The notes under the pieces are model-generated. The model was not told the DNA's origin. It ran no database searches and saw nothing but the letters and a program-made list of their open reading frames with translations. The position numbers and the translations under genes were made by a program. Positions 1 through 7,899 of a stretch of 13,342 bases of DNA are shown one piece after another; position 1 is the first letter of the stretch; each line of letters opens with the position of its first letter. The stretch is from Paracoccaceae bacterium (lineage in GTDB: Bacteria > Pseudomonadota > Alphaproteobacteria > Rhodobacterales > Rhodobacteraceae): the NCBI GenBank assembly GCA_003545125.1, contig DQCI01000298.1, forward strand, positions 1,990 to 15,331. The letters run 5' to 3'.

Positions 1-17
1 CATCCGTCGCGGCGCCG

Positions 18-683
18 CTACTGCGATCCGTCCCGTGTTTCGTCCCGCAAGGCGGCCCGGGCCCGCGCCGTCGCTTCGGCCATGCGCTTGTCGTAGCGTT
101 TCCTCAACCGCTTCACCCGCCGTTTCTGGTAGGCGGTAATGACAGGGGTTGTCGCGAAATAGGCCGCGATGGCGGTCGCCAGACCCGGCGCGAGCCCGCC
201 GATGAAGTAGGGGAACATGACCCGATCCCAGAACCGCCCGATCCCCCCCCACTCTGCCGGATCGGCGGTGAAGATCGCGAGGAGATTTCGCATGACTTCT
301 CCCATCGCCTGGCTGAAGGCTTCGACGAGCTGTGGCAGGTGGACATTGTGCGGCATCCCCAAGAGCCGGGTGCCGATCTCGAGGCTCACCTCGGCGATGA
401 TCGGAAAGGTCAAGGGGTTGCCGAAGAACGTCGCCAGCAGGGCCGCCAGGATGTTGCCACGGATCGCCCAGGCGAGGGCCGTGGCGAACACGAAATGCAG
501 TCCGAAAAACGGGGTGAAACAGACGAACACACCAGAGGCCACGCCCCGGCTGATCCGGTGGGCGGGGTCGGGCAGGCGGCGGATGCGGTGGACGACATAG
601 CGCGCCGCACGGGTCCAGCCACCGCGCGGGTAGAGGACCTCGAGGGCGGTCCGTCCCCAGGTTCTCGGCTTGCGCTTGAACAA
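18..683 (-). CDS. DUF2062 domain-containing membrane protein
   Basis: 221 residues. The N-terminus is basic (MFKRK...) and is followed by the motifs YPRGGW (18-23), RRLPDP (35-40), FTPFFGLHF (56-64) and GNPLTFP (88-94), a set I recognise from the DUF2062 family. Hydrophobic segments at about 48-75, 77-100 and 158-180 suggest an inner-membrane protein. The C-terminus (185-221) is strongly basic and charged, probably cytoplasmic. The molecular function of DUF2062 is not established. The start codon is TTG (683-681). No upstream ATG or GTG fits the conserved N-terminus, and the next in-frame Met is residue 110, inside the domain. GGGAG lies 8 bases upstream. It follows the RelA/SpoT gene by 58 bases on the same strand and is probably the last gene of the rpoZ operon. 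Confidence 0.85.
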   Translation of the reverse strand: MFKRKPRTWGRTALEVLYPRGGWTRAARYVVHRIRRLPDPAHRISRGVASGVFVCFTPFFGLHFVFATALAWAIRGNILAALLATFFGNPLTFPIIAEVSLEIGTRLLGMPHNVHLPQLVEAFSQAMGEVMRNLLAIFTADPAEWGGIGRFWDRVMFPYFIGGLAPGLATAIAAYFATTPVITAYQKRRVKRLRKRYDKRMAEATARARAALRDETRDGSQ

Positions 684-710
684 GGCCCTGTCTCCCGCAG
701 GCGTTTGTCA

Positions 711-724
711 CCCCCGCACGGGGG
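711..724 (-). terminator. Small GC hairpin between RSH and DUF2062 genes
   Basis: A perfect 5-bp G/C stem (five C, loop GCAC, five G on the plus strand) lies about 18 bases after the RSH stop codon. No U-tract follows on the minus strand, so it is at best a weak attenuator or a 3'-end stabilising structure. Confidence 0.25.
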
Positions 725-741
725 CATTCACTGGTTAAGCT

Positions 742-2883
742 TCAGGGCGCGCGGGCCAGGTCCCGGTGCCGGCGGATTTCGGCGACGTCGCTGTCGGCCT
801 CGAGCATCAGCATGACGTTATGCAGGTGCTCCACGTCGCGCAGGTCTACATCGACGATGAGCCGGTAGTAATCCGGTTTCCGGTCCATGAACTGCAAATT
901 CGAGATATTCGCCTTCTGCTCGCCGATCAATGTGCAGATGCGCCCGAGCACGCCGGAATCGTTGGCGATCGTCAAATCGAGGCTGACGGTGTGCTCCGCC
1001 TTGTGCTTGCCCGAGTGCCACTGCACGTCGACCCAGCGCGAGCTTTCTTCGGCGACCTCCTCGAGCGCATGGCAGTCGATCGCATGCACCACCACGCCCT
1101 TGCCGCGGTAGGAGATCCCGACGATCCGCTCGCCCGGCACCGGCTGGCAGCATTGCGCAAGCTGGAAGCTTTCGCCGTGATCGAGGCCGACAACGGCGCG
1201 GCTCGCCTCGATCACCCCGCTCTCGCGCGCCTCCGGGTAGAGCGCCGCCACGATATCGCGCGCCGCCAGCTCCGCAGACCCGAGCCGGGCGAGCATCTCG
1301 TCCGCGTCGGGCAAGCTGAGCTGTTTCGCGGCTGTCTTCAAAGCCTTGTCGGTCGCCTTGCGGCCGACATGTTCGAAGGCCACCCGCGCGAGCTCACGGC
1401 CCAGCCGGATGAAACGCTCCCGGTCTTCCTCGCGCAGCCGCCGGCGGATCGCCGATTTCGCCCGGCCGGTGGCCACGATGTCGAGCCAGGTCGCCTGCGG
1501 GCTCTGGCCCTCGGCGGTGATTATTTCGACCGATTGCCCGTTCTTGATCCGGGTCCAGAGCGGCACCCGGACGGCGTCGACCTTGGCGCCGACGCAGCTG
1601 TCGCCGATCCGTGTGTGGATCGAATAGGCGAAGTCGAGCGGGGTGGCGCCGCGCGGCAGTTTCACCACCTCGCCCTTGGGGGTGAAGCAGAACACCTGGT
1701 CGGAATACATCTCGAGCTTCACATGCTCGAGGAAATCGTCATCCTCCGAGGAGCCGAACCGCTCGGTGAGCGCCGCGAGCCAGTCGACCGGGTCGACCGC
1801 GAAAGGGTTTTCGGCCCGCACGCCGTCGCGGTAGGACCAGTGCGCCGCCACCCCGGCCTCGGCCACCTCGTGCATCTGGCGGGTGCGGATCTGCACCTCG
1901 ACCCGCTTGCCGTCGCGCCCGGAGACGGAGGTGTGGATCGAGCGGTAGCCGTTGGATTTGGGTTGGCTGATGTAATCCTTGAACCGCCCCGGCACCGCCC
2001 GCCAGCGCTGGTGGATGACCCCGAGCACGCGGTAACAATCCATCTCCGAATGGGTAACGATGCGGAAGCCGTAGATGTCGGACAGCCGCGAAAACGGCTG
2101 GTCCTTCTCCTGCATCTTGCGCCAGATCGAAAACGGCTTCTTGGCGCGCCCGAACACATCCGCTTCGATCCCGGCCTTGTCGAGCTCCTTGCGGATATCG
2201 GTGGTGATCTTGTTGATCACATCGCCCGATTCGCGCTGCAGCCGGATGAAGCGGCGGATGATCGAGGCGCGGGCATCCGGGTTGAGCACGTGGAAGGCGA
2301 GGTCTTCGAGCTCCTCGCGCATCCACTGCATGCCCATGCGGCCGGCGAGCGGCGCATAGATGTCCATCGTCTCGCGGCTCTTCTGCGCCTGTTTCTCGGA
2401 GCGCATGTGCCGGATCGTGCGCATGTTGTGCAGCCGGTCGGCGATCTTGACGAGGATCACCCGCAGATCCTTCGACATCGCCATGAACAGCTTGCGGAAG
2501 TTCTCCGCCTGTTTCGACTCGGTCGACGACAGCTGGAGATTGGTGAGCTTGGTCACCCCGTCGACCAGCTCCGCCACGTCGTGGCCGAAGTGCTGTTCGA
2601 CATCCTGGTAGGTCGACTTGGTGTCTTCGATCGTGTCGTGCAGGAGCGCGGTGACGATCGAGGCGTCGTCGAGCCGCTGCTCGGCCAGCACATGGGCCAC
2701 CGCGACCGGATGCGTGAAATAGGGCTCGCCCGACTGGCGGAACTGCCCGTCGTGCATCTTCATCCCGTAGTAGAAGGCCTCACGGATCTTCTTGGCGTTG
2801 GATTTCGGATTATAGGCGCGGACCTGCGCGATCAGCTCCTCGGGATCGAGTTCGGGAAGCTGTGTCGCGGGTTGTCCCGGCAA
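742..2883 (-). CDS. spoT: Bifunctional (p)ppGpp synthetase/hydrolase (RelA/SpoT homologue)
   Basis: 713 residues, the usual length for a long RSH enzyme. It makes (p)ppGpp from ATP and GDP/GTP and hydrolyses it, controlling the stringent response in the cytoplasm. The HD hydrolase domain (about 35-190) has H58, H82-D83 in LLHDTIEDT and D149 in ADRLHNM, so hydrolase residues are intact. The synthetase domain (about 235-355) has D269 in SDIYGFR, E329 in EVQIRT and the RFKD motif (300-303). RxKD is typical of bifunctional enzymes, whereas RelA-only enzymes have ExDD. A TGS domain (about 393-455), the conserved-cysteine region (C578, C579, H600, C604) and a C-terminal ACT domain (about 633-710) follow. 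The start is TTG at 2883-2881 with AAGGA overlapping the rpoZ stop codon; no ATG or GTG precedes the HD domain in frame. It lies 7 bases after rpoZ and is clearly cotranscribed. It is probably the only long RSH of the cell, as in most alphaproteobacteria (inference). Confidence 0.96.
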   Translation of the reverse strand: MPGQPATQLPELDPEELIAQVRAYNPKSNAKKIREAFYYGMKMHDGQFRQSGEPYFTHPVAVAHVLAEQRLDDASIVTALLHDTIEDTKSTYQDVEQHFGHDVAELVDGVTKLTNLQLSSTESKQAENFRKLFMAMSKDLRVILVKIADRLHNMRTIRHMRSEKQAQKSRETMDIYAPLAGRMGMQWMREELEDLAFHVLNPDARASIIRRFIRLQRESGDVINKITTDIRKELDKAGIEADVFGRAKKPFSIWRKMQEKDQPFSRLSDIYGFRIVTHSEMDCYRVLGVIHQRWRAVPGRFKDYISQPKSNGYRSIHTSVSGRDGKRVEVQIRTRQMHEVAEAGVAAHWSYRDGVRAENPFAVDPVDWLAALTERFGSSEDDDFLEHVKLEMYSDQVFCFTPKGEVVKLPRGATPLDFAYSIHTRIGDSCVGAKVDAVRVPLWTRIKNGQSVEIITAEGQSPQATWLDIVATGRAKSAIRRRLREEDRERFIRLGRELARVAFEHVGRKATDKALKTAAKQLSLPDADEMLARLGSAELAARDIVAALYPEARESGVIEASRAVVGLDHGESFQLAQCCQPVPGERIVGISYRGKGVVVHAIDCHALEEVAEESSRWVDVQWHSGKHKAEHTVSLDLTIANDSGVLGRICTLIGEQKANISNLQFMDRKPDYYRLIVDVDLRDVEHLHNVMLMLEADSDVAEIRRHRDLARAP

Positions 2884-2890
2884 GGCGTCC

Positions 2891-3247
2891 TTACCCCTGG
2901 CCCTGGGCTTCCATCAGCGCGCGCAGGAGGTTTTCCTCGGTCATGTCGTCCTCGACGGGCTTGTCGGCCGCCTCGGCACCCATGAGCAGCGCCATCTGGT
3001 CCTCTTCCGGCTCGTCGACCTCGATCTGCGTCTGCTGGCTTTCGATCATCCGTTCGGTCAGATCGTCCGCCGTCTGGGTTTCGTCCGCGATCTCACGCAG
3101 CGCAACGACGGGGTTCTTGTCGTTGTCGCGGTCGATGGTGAGCGGCGCGCCGGACGATATCTCGCGCGCGCGGTGGGCGGCAAGCATCACCAGATCGAAC
3201 CGGTTCGGAACCTTGTCGACGCAATCTTCAACCGTCACGCGGGCCAT
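2891..3247 (-). CDS. rpoZ: DNA-directed RNA polymerase omega subunit
   Basis: 118 residues. The N-terminus [13 protein letters not shown] and the motif [16 protein letters not shown] are diagnostic of the omega subunit, which binds the beta-prime subunit and assists RNA polymerase assembly. The C-terminal half is acidic and glutamine/glutamate rich, as in other alphaproteobacterial omegas. An ATG four codons upstream (3259) is possible but overlaps the Shine-Dalgarno GGAG (3254-3257), which sits 6 bases before the ATG at 3247. The downstream start also matches the conserved family N-terminus, so I use it. It is the first gene of the rpoZ-RSH-DUF2062 unit. Pairing rpoZ with the (p)ppGpp synthetase gene is a common bacterial arrangement and links a polymerase subunit with its alarmone enzyme. 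Confidence 0.95.
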   Translation of the reverse strand: MARVTVEDCVDKVPNRFDLVMLAAHRAREISSGAPLTIDRDNDKNPVVALREIADETQTADDLTERMIESQQTQIEVDEPEEDQMALLMGAEAADKPVEDDMTEENLLRALMEAQGQG

Positions 3248-3253
3248 GAGGCA

Positions 3254-3257
3254 CTCC
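3254..3257 (-). promoter_or_regulatory. Ribosome binding site fixing the rpoZ start
   Basis: GGAG on the minus strand, 6 bases before the ATG at 3247. The alternative ATG at 3259 overlaps this element, so ribosomes bound here would start at 3247. Confidence 0.7.
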
Positions 3258-3286
3258 ATTCGAGGATTTCGGGCTTCGAACGGCTT

Positions 3287-3314
3287 ATTTAAGGGCTCTC
3301 TTCAGTATTGACAA
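3287..3314 (-). promoter_or_regulatory. Candidate promoter of the rpoZ operon
   Basis: On the minus strand, TTGTCA (3314-3309) and TTAAAT (3292-3287) are 16 bases apart and resemble sigma-70 -35 and -10 boxes (5/6 and 4/6 matches). Transcription would start near 3280, giving a leader of about 33 bases before rpoZ. This is pattern matching only. Confidence 0.45.
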
Positions 3315-3508
3315 GCGAAAAGGCGACGTCCGGCGCCGGGTGTGTCAAGGAAAATCGACCGGGCGCAAGCGCCTTTGCCGGCGGGCTTTTCCGGTGAGCG
3401 GGCAAAAAAGCGCGTGATGCGGACCGGATCAACGCAGGCGGCGGGCAGGGGGCGGATTGCTCCGGTGCCGCGGCGCAGCATTCGCCCGGCCGAAGGGCGG
3501 GAACCGGA

Positions 3509-3537
3509 TTCCCATTCGCTCCAAAAGGCACTAGGCT
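3509..3537 (+). promoter_or_regulatory. Weak candidate promoter of pdxJ
   Basis: TTCCCA (3509-3514) and TAGGCT (3532-3537) with a 17-base spacer, about 31 bases before the pdxJ ATG. Matches to consensus are modest (4/6 and 3/6). Nothing better is visible in the region. Confidence 0.25.
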
Positions 3538-3568
3538 GGCGGGCGGACAGGATAGGGAGTCGCGGGCC

Positions 3569-4318
3569 ATGGAACCACTTGGAAAGCTCAGGCTGGGCGT
3601 CAATATCGATCACGTCGCCACGGTGCGCAACGCGCGCGGTTCGGCGTACCCCGATCCGTTGCGGGCCGCCGAAATTGCCGAAGGAGCCGGGGCCGACGGG
3701 ATCACCGCGCATCTGCGCGAAGACCGCCGCCATATTTCGGATGCCGATATCGAAGGCCTGATGGACACCCTCGCCCTGCCGCTCAACCTCGAGATGGCCG
3801 CGACCGCCGAGATGCAGGCGATTGCCCTCCGTCACCGGCCCGCGGCCGTGTGCATCGTCCCTGAGAACCGCCAAGAAGTGACGACGGAGGGCGGGCTCGA
3901 AGTCGCGCGCAAGGAGAACCTCCTGGGCGATTTCATCGGGCCGCTGCGCGAAGCCGGGATCCGCGTCAGCCTGTTCATCGGCCACGAGGCCGAGCAGATC
4001 GAGGCGGCGGCGCGGATTGGTGCTGCCGTGGTCGAGCTGCATACCGGCGCGTATTGCGATTTCCATTCTGCCGGTGAGGACGACAAGCGCGACATCGAGC
4101 TTGCGCGGCTCGCCGAGGGTGCGAAGCTTGCCCATGCGCTCGGGCTCGAAGTTCATGCCGGCCACGGGCTGACCTACGAGACGGTCGGGCCGATAGCGGC
4201 CATGCCCGAGGTGATGGAGCTCAACATCGGCCACTTCCTGATCGGCGAGGCGATCTTCCTCGGGCTCGACGCTGCGATCCGCGAGATGTGCCGGTTGATG
4301 GCGGAAGCCCGGGCGTGA
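3569..4318 (+). CDS. pdxJ: Pyridoxine 5'-phosphate synthase
   Basis: 249 residues, the normal length. PdxJ condenses 1-deoxy-D-xylulose 5-phosphate with 3-amino-2-oxopropyl phosphate to give pyridoxine 5'-phosphate in the DXP-dependent vitamin B6 pathway. It is a cytoplasmic TIM barrel. Family motifs seen: [15 protein letters not shown] (9-23), YPDPLRAA (27-34), [13 protein letters not shown] (44-56, containing the conserved His48), NLEMA with Glu75, [13 protein letters not shown] (97-109), ELHTGAY (156-162), HAGHGL (196-201) and [12 protein letters not shown] (219-230). All expected active-site positions appear intact. AGGGAG lies 9 bases before the ATG. The stop overlaps the GTG start of the next gene by 4 bases, so the two are probably translationally coupled. 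It leads the pdxJ-acpS unit. Confidence 0.97.
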   Translation: MEPLGKLRLGVNIDHVATVRNARGSAYPDPLRAAEIAEGAGADGITAHLREDRRHISDADIEGLMDTLALPLNLEMAATAEMQAIALRHRPAAVCIVPENRQEVTTEGGLEVARKENLLGDFIGPLREAGIRVSLFIGHEAEQIEAAARIGAAVVELHTGAYCDFHSAGEDDKRDIELARLAEGAKLAHALGLEVHAGHGLTYETVGPIAAMPEVMELNIGHFLIGEAIFLGLDAAIREMCRLMAEARA

Positions 4319-4782
4319 CCGCGGTGCGCCGCCTCATCCTGGCCGCCCTGGCGACCGTCGCGACTGCGCCCGCCCAGGCGCAAAGCGTCGCAGACTGCGA
4401 CTGGCTTGCCTCGGCCTGGTTGCTCGCCGAACCCTGGGAACAATACAGCCGCACATTCGCGGGTGGCGACGTGCGGGTCGCCCTGATCGACGCGATCGAG
4501 CCGGGCGCGGTGCCGTTTCACCTTCTCATTCTGAGCCCGCCCTGGGACGAGTTGGGCGCGCGCCAATGCCGTGTCCTGTCGCTGGATCCCGGCATCGGGT
4601 TTTCGGGCGTCGATTTCGCCGCGCTCGAGGCCTGGTACGACCCCGCCACGGGCCTGTTCTTCTCGGTGCCGGTCTCGGTCTACGAGGAGGCGACCGCCGA
4701 CTTCGGCGACCGGATGCTCGATTTCACCCTCAACCAGGCCACCGGCGCAATCGAGGCCTTTGTCGGACATATGGGCGAATGA
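4315..4782 (+). CDS. Small exported protein of unknown function
   Basis: 155 residues if started at GTG 4315, which overlaps the pdxJ stop as GTGA. This start gives a clean signal peptide: basic TAVRR, a hydrophobic stretch [12 protein letters not shown] and a likely signal peptidase I site APAQA before QS, after residue 22. An upstream in-frame ATG at 4288 would add nine residues inside pdxJ and spoil the signal peptide, so I reject it. The mature protein has two cysteines (C28 and C85), which could form one periplasmic disulfide, and is rich in aromatic and acidic residues. I recognise no domain. It is wedged between pdxJ and acpS with 4-base overlaps on both sides, so its expression is tied to theirs, but that does not reveal its role. 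The frame, signal peptide and overlaps make it very likely real. Confidence 0.8.
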   Translation: MTAVRRLILAALATVATAPAQAQSVADCDWLASAWLLAEPWEQYSRTFAGGDVRVALIDAIEPGAVPFHLLILSPPWDELGARQCRVLSLDPGIGFSGVDFAALEAWYDPATGLFFSVPVSVYEEATADFGDRMLDFTLNQATGAIEAFVGHMGE

Positions 4783-5177
4783 TCCTCGGCATCGGAACCG
4801 ATCTCGCGAATATCGAGCGGATCGCGGGTGTGCTCGAACGCCACGGCGACCGGTTCCGCAACCGGGTGTTCACCGAGATCGAACAAGCCAAGGCCGAGCG
4901 CCGGGTCGACGTGGCGGGCACCTATGCCAAGCGCTGGGCGGCCAAGGAGGCCTGTTCGAAAGCGCTCGGGACCGGGCTTCGGATGGGGATCGCCTGGAAG
5001 GACATGGCGGTGACCAACCTCCACACCGGCCAACCGCAGATGCAGTTGACCGGCTGGGCGGCGGAGCGGCTCGCGTCGATGACGCCGCCGGGGTGCGAGG
5101 CCATCGTCCATGTCACGCTGACCGACGACCACCCCTGGGCACAGGCCTTCGTCGTCATCGAGGCGCGGCCGGTTTGA
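4779..5177 (+). CDS. acpS: Holo-[acyl-carrier-protein] synthase
   Basis: 132 residues. AcpS transfers 4'-phosphopantetheine from coenzyme A to a serine of apo-ACP, activating it for fatty acid synthesis. The N-terminus [15 protein letters not shown] carries the conserved Asp8 (metal binding), and [14 protein letters not shown] (53-66) carries Glu57, the second metal ligand. The start ATG at 4779 overlaps the upstream stop as ATGA. Longer in-frame extensions upstream (from 4566) are only the other-frame reading of the exported protein. The last codons (EARPV) and the stop lie inside a 16-base tandem repeat (5160-5223), so the extreme C-terminus may be variable between strains. Gene order pdxJ-acpS is shared with many proteobacteria. 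Confidence 0.95.
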   Translation: MILGIGTDLANIERIAGVLERHGDRFRNRVFTEIEQAKAERRVDVAGTYAKRWAAKEACSKALGTGLRMGIAWKDMAVTNLHTGQPQMQLTGWAAERLASMTPPGCEAIVHVTLTDDHPWAQAFVVIEARPV

Positions 5178-5223
5178 GGCGCGGCCGGTCTGAGGGGCGG
5201 CTGGTCTGAGGCGCGGCTGGGCA
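5160..5223. repeat. 16-bp tandem repeat, about 3.8 copies, at the acpS 3' end
   Basis: Consecutive units at 5160-5175, 5176-5191, 5192-5207 and 5208-5223 share the pattern GAGGCGCGGCYGGTYT. Unit 2 differs from unit 1 by one base and unit 3 by three; unit 4 diverges at its last four bases. The acpS stop codon TGA (5175-5177) straddles units 1 and 2. The unit length is not a multiple of three, so copy-number change downstream of the stop is harmless to acpS. Confidence 0.85.
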
Positions 5224-5294
5224 ACTGCATCTGCGGTTGGCCGGGTCCGGTGTCCGTGGTCGTCCCCGGAGGCGGGGTCGCATCCCCGGGCCGC

Positions 5295-5324
5295 CGGAAC
5301 GGGGCCGCCCGGAACGGGGCCGCC
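5295..5324. repeat. Perfect 15-bp tandem duplication
   Basis: CGGAACGGGGCCGCC occurs at 5295-5309 and again at 5310-5324 with no mismatch. It is short and GC-rich and lies in non-coding DNA 72 bases after the 16-bp repeat, so it was probably produced by replication slippage. Confidence 0.85.
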
Positions 5325-5459
5325 GCGAAACCGAGGGTCCGATAACCTTCTGACGGCGAAAAGAATATCGCCGCCGCACCGTCTCGGATCGCTATCCGTT
5401 GTCAAAACCCTGCCCGCGTGCGCCCCGGGCGCGCTGCCCGCCGCCAGTCCCGCCCCGGG

Positions 5460-5490
5460 TTGACACCCACCCCGTCGCCCCGCATATCGC
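5460..5490 (+). promoter_or_regulatory. Candidate lepB promoter
   Basis: A perfect -35 hexamer TTGACA (5460-5465) is followed after 17-19 bases by CATATC/TATCGC (5483-5490), a poor -10. The position, about 28 bases before the lepB ATG at 5518, is plausible. Confidence 0.35.
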
Positions 5491-5517
5491 CCTCACCCCG
5501 AGCGAAGAGGCGGAGCC

Positions 5518-6300
5518 ATGGCCGAAAAGAAGAACGAACTCGTCGAGACGATCAAAACGGTCTTCTGGGCGCTCATCATCGCCGGCGTGTTCCGCACGGT
5601 GTTTTTCCAGCCCTTCTTCATCCCCACCGGGTCGATGAAGGATACGTTGCTGATCGGCGATTTCGTCTTCGTCAACAAGATGGCCTATGGCTACTCGAAG
5701 TATTCCTGCCCCTGGGCGATGTGCCCGATCCCGGGCCGCATTCTCGCGTCGGACCCGGAGCGCGGCGACATCATCGTGTTCAAGCACCCGGTCACCAAGA
5801 CCGACTATGTCAAGCGGCTGGTCGGCCTGCCCGGCGACCGTTTGCAGGTGCAGGACGGGGTGCTCTACATCAACGACACGGCGGCCGAACAGGCGCCGGC
5901 AGGGGTGTTCGAGGAGGTGTTCGAACGCCAGGGCAGCTTCGGCACGGTGCCGAAATGCGCCAACGGCGCGGTCGGCCAGGGGGCTGTCTGCGAAAAGCCC
6001 CGGGCGACGGAAACGCTGCCCAACGGCGTTGCGCACAACGTGCTGAACGTCGACGACTACCCGGGTATGCCGGACAACACCGGCGTCTACACCGTGCCCG
6101 AGGGCAGCTATTTCTTCATGGGCGACAACCGCGACAACTCGACCGACTCGCGGTTCCCGCAATCGGCGGGCGGGGTCGGTTTCGTGTCGGAAGACCTGCT
6201 GCTGGGCCGGGTTGACCGGGTGATGTTCTCCTCCGCCGGCAAACGTCTCGTCTATTTCTGGACCTGGCGCGGCGACCGGTTCTTCAAAAAGGTCGAATGA
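5518..6300 (+). CDS. lepB: Signal peptidase I
   Basis: 260 residues. LepB is the inner-membrane serine protease that cleaves signal peptides from Sec- and Tat-exported proteins on the periplasmic face. One N-terminal membrane anchor (about 12-31) is followed by box [10 protein letters not shown] with the nucleophile Ser39, box [13 protein letters not shown] with the general base Lys99, and box [12 protein letters not shown] (202-212). All catalytic residues are present. Two cysteine pairs in the periplasmic part (C64/C69 and C147/C158) could form disulfides. AGAGG lies 7 bases before the ATG. The stop overlaps the rnc start by 4 bases (ATGA). The lepB-rnc order is widely conserved. Clients would include the two exported small proteins of this window (inference). 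Confidence 0.97.
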   Translation: MAEKKNELVETIKTVFWALIIAGVFRTVFFQPFFIPTGSMKDTLLIGDFVFVNKMAYGYSKYSCPWAMCPIPGRILASDPERGDIIVFKHPVTKTDYVKRLVGLPGDRLQVQDGVLYINDTAAEQAPAGVFEEVFERQGSFGTVPKCANGAVGQGAVCEKPRATETLPNGVAHNVLNVDDYPGMPDNTGVYTVPEGSYFFMGDNRDNSTDSRFPQSAGGVGFVSEDLLLGRVDRVMFSSAGKRLVYFWTWRGDRFFKKVE

Positions 6301-6980
6301 AGCTCTCGGGCGACCTCAAAGCCTTCTCGGGGCGGATCGGGCACACATTCACGCGGCCCGAACTGCTCGTGCGCGCGCTCACCCACGGCTCGATCGGGTC
6401 CGAGACCCGGCCCGACAACCAGCGGCTCGAATTTCTCGGCGACCGTGTGCTCGGACTGGTGATGGCCGAGGCGCTGCTCGCGTCGGACAAGGGCGCGAGC
6501 GAGGGGCTGCTTGCGCCGCGGTTCAATGCGCTGGTGCGCAAGGAGACCTGCGCCGAGGTCGCGCGCGAGGTCGATCTTGGCGCGGTGCTGAAGCTTGGGC
6601 GCTCCGAGATGATGTCGGGTGGGCGGCGCAAACAGGCGCTGCTCGGCGACGCGATGGAGGCGGTGATCGCCGCTGTCTACCTCGACAGCGGGTTTGAAGC
6701 GGCCCGCGCGCTGGTGCTGAAGCTCTGGGAGAAACGGATCGCCAGCGTCGAGGCGGATGCGCGCGACCCCAAGACCGCGCTTCAGGAATGGGCCCAGGCG
6801 CGCAAGCAGTCGCCGCCGGTCTATTCCGAGACCGCCCGCTCGGGTCCCGACCATGCGCCCATCTTCACGATCGAGGCGCGGCTCGACAGCGGGCAGGTGG
6901 CAACGGCGTCGGCCAGTTCCAAGCGCGCGGCCGAACAGGCGGCGGCCAAGGCGCTGCTGGACAAGGTCGACGGCGCGTGA
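6297..6980 (+). CDS. rnc: Ribonuclease III
   Basis: 227 residues. RNase III cleaves double-stranded RNA and processes rRNA precursors and some mRNAs as a homodimer. The N-terminal endonuclease domain carries the signature [13 protein letters not shown] (41-53) with E45 and D49, plus [15 protein letters not shown] (116-130) with D118 and the essential E121. The C-terminal double-stranded RNA-binding domain spans about 156-225 and ends with the expected [15 protein letters not shown] helix. The ATG at 6297 overlaps the lepB stop. The stop in turn overlaps a GTG start of the transporter gene. All active-site residues are present, and length and domain order are normal. Confidence 0.97.
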   Translation: MKLSGDLKAFSGRIGHTFTRPELLVRALTHGSIGSETRPDNQRLEFLGDRVLGLVMAEALLASDKGASEGLLAPRFNALVRKETCAEVAREVDLGAVLKLGRSEMMSGGRRKQALLGDAMEAVIAAVYLDSGFEAARALVLKLWEKRIASVEADARDPKTALQEWAQARKQSPPVYSETARSGPDHAPIFTIEARLDSGQVATASASSKRAAEQAAAKALLDKVDGA

Positions 6981-7879
6981 GCCGCGCGCCGCTGTCGGTC
7001 AACCTTTCGGCCAATCTCCAGGGTGCCTTGTTCATGGTCGCGTCGATGGCGGCCTTCGCGGTCGAAGACGCGCTGTTCAAATCCGTCACGGTCACCCTGC
7101 CGCCCGGTCAGGGCACGCTGCTGTTCGGGCTGACCGGACTTTTTTTCTTCGCCGCCTGGTCGCGTCTCGCCGGCGAGCCCGCGCTTGTGGGCGAGATGCT
7201 GCGGCCCCGTCTGCTGGTCCGCTCAAGCTTCGAGATCGGCGGCCGTCTGTTCTTTGCCCTCGCGCTCGCCTATGCGCCGCTGGCGACCACCTCGGCCATT
7301 CTCCAGGCGACCCCGCTGGTCGTGATCGCCGGGGCCTCGATTGTCCTCGGCACTCGGGTGCCTGCGTCGCGCTGGCTGGCCGTCAGCCTCGGCTTCGTCG
7401 GCGTGCTCATGGTGATCCGCCCGACGCCTGCGGCGTTCGACGCCACCGCCCTGTTCGCGGTCGCGGCCACCATCGGTTTCGCGGGGCGCGATCTCGCCAC
7501 CCGGATGAGCCCGCCCGCCGTGACCGCCCGCCAGCTCGGCGTGCTGGGGTTCCTCGTCGTTACTCTGGCGGGGGTCATCCTGATGGCCTGGGACGAGGGG
7601 CCGCTGCGCTGGCCGACCGCCTCTGAGGCCCTGCGCCTCGGCCTCACCGGTCTGGTCGGCGTTCTGGCGTATCAAGCGCTCACCCGGGCGATGCGCAGCG
7701 GCGAGGTCGCGGTGGTGACACCGTTTCGGTATTCCCGGCTGCTTTTCGCCCTGCTTTTCGCCGTGCTTGTGTTCGGCGAAAAGCTTGATGGCTGGACCGT
7801 CGCGGGCATGGTGCTGATCGTCGGCACCGGGGTGTTCGCGCTTCTGCCCGGGCGCGGGGCGCGACAATTCACCCGTTGA
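6977..7879 (+). CDS. DMT-superfamily transporter with two EamA repeats
   Basis: 300 residues from GTG 6977, which overlaps the rnc stop as GTGA. Longer in-frame extensions into rnc (from 6788) are shadow sequence without hydrophobicity. About ten membrane helices form two EamA halves (about 12-148 and 157-289). Typical features are [20 protein letters not shown] (97-116), [22 protein letters not shown] (128-149) and, in the second half, [27 protein letters not shown] (232-258) with [12 protein letters not shown] (266-277). The family moves small metabolites, commonly amino acids or nucleotide derivatives, across the inner membrane. The substrate cannot be told from sequence. No terminator is obvious after it, and the gene probably shares the lepB-rnc transcript. 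Confidence 0.88.
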   Translation: MSRAPLSVNLSANLQGALFMVASMAAFAVEDALFKSVTVTLPPGQGTLLFGLTGLFFFAAWSRLAGEPALVGEMLRPRLLVRSSFEIGGRLFFALALAYAPLATTSAILQATPLVVIAGASIVLGTRVPASRWLAVSLGFVGVLMVIRPTPAAFDATALFAVAATIGFAGRDLATRMSPPAVTARQLGVLGFLVVTLAGVILMAWDEGPLRWPTASEALRLGLTGLVGVLAYQALTRAMRSGEVAVVTPFRYSRLLFALLFAVLVFGEKLDGWTVAGMVLIVGTGVFALLPGRGARQFTR

Positions 7880-7899
7880 GTGGGTCCGCCCGGCTCGCT

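Larger units (their letters stand above)
3248..3568. other. Divergent intergenic region rpoZ / pdxJ
   Basis: A 321-base stretch with no convincing gene. It must hold the promoters of both divergent units. The rpoZ side (about 3260-3315) is AT-richer than its surroundings. The pdxJ side is GC-rich with small inverted repeats, such as GGCGC-AA-GCGCC at about 3362-3373. Open frames crossing it (for example minus-strand 3289-3603) are rich in Pro, Ser and Ala, lack a recognisable domain and look like chance frames. Confidence 0.7.
5178..5517. other. Non-coding stretch between acpS and lepB
   Basis: 340 bases without a credible gene. It contains the rest of the 16-bp tandem repeat, a perfect 15-bp direct repeat (5295-5324), a small inverted repeat (CGGCGA at 5354-5359 with TCGCCG at 5368-5373, not followed by T) and a candidate lepB promoter near 5460-5490. 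Minus-strand open frames here are Arg/Pro-rich shadows. Confidence 0.7.

Noticed and set aside
766..2985. 739-codon plus-strand open frame antisense to the RSH gene
   Set aside because: It mirrors the high-GC RSH codon pattern, has no recognisable domain and is rich in His, Arg, Asp and Leu, as such shadows are. The minus-strand RSH has all its motifs.
3289..3603. 104-codon minus-strand frame in the rpoZ-pdxJ intergenic region
   Set aside because: Low-complexity Pro/Ser/Ala sequence that enters pdxJ; no ribosome site or family resemblance seen.
3302..4234. 310-codon minus-strand open frame over pdxJ and its upstream region
   Set aside because: Antisense shadow of pdxJ with no domain; pdxJ is unmistakable.
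5354..5373. Inverted repeat in the acpS-lepB gap as a terminator
   Set aside because: A 6-bp stem with an 8-base loop and no T run; too weak to call.
5392..6162. 256-codon minus-strand frame over lepB
   Set aside because: Antisense shadow of lepB, which carries all signal peptidase I motifs.
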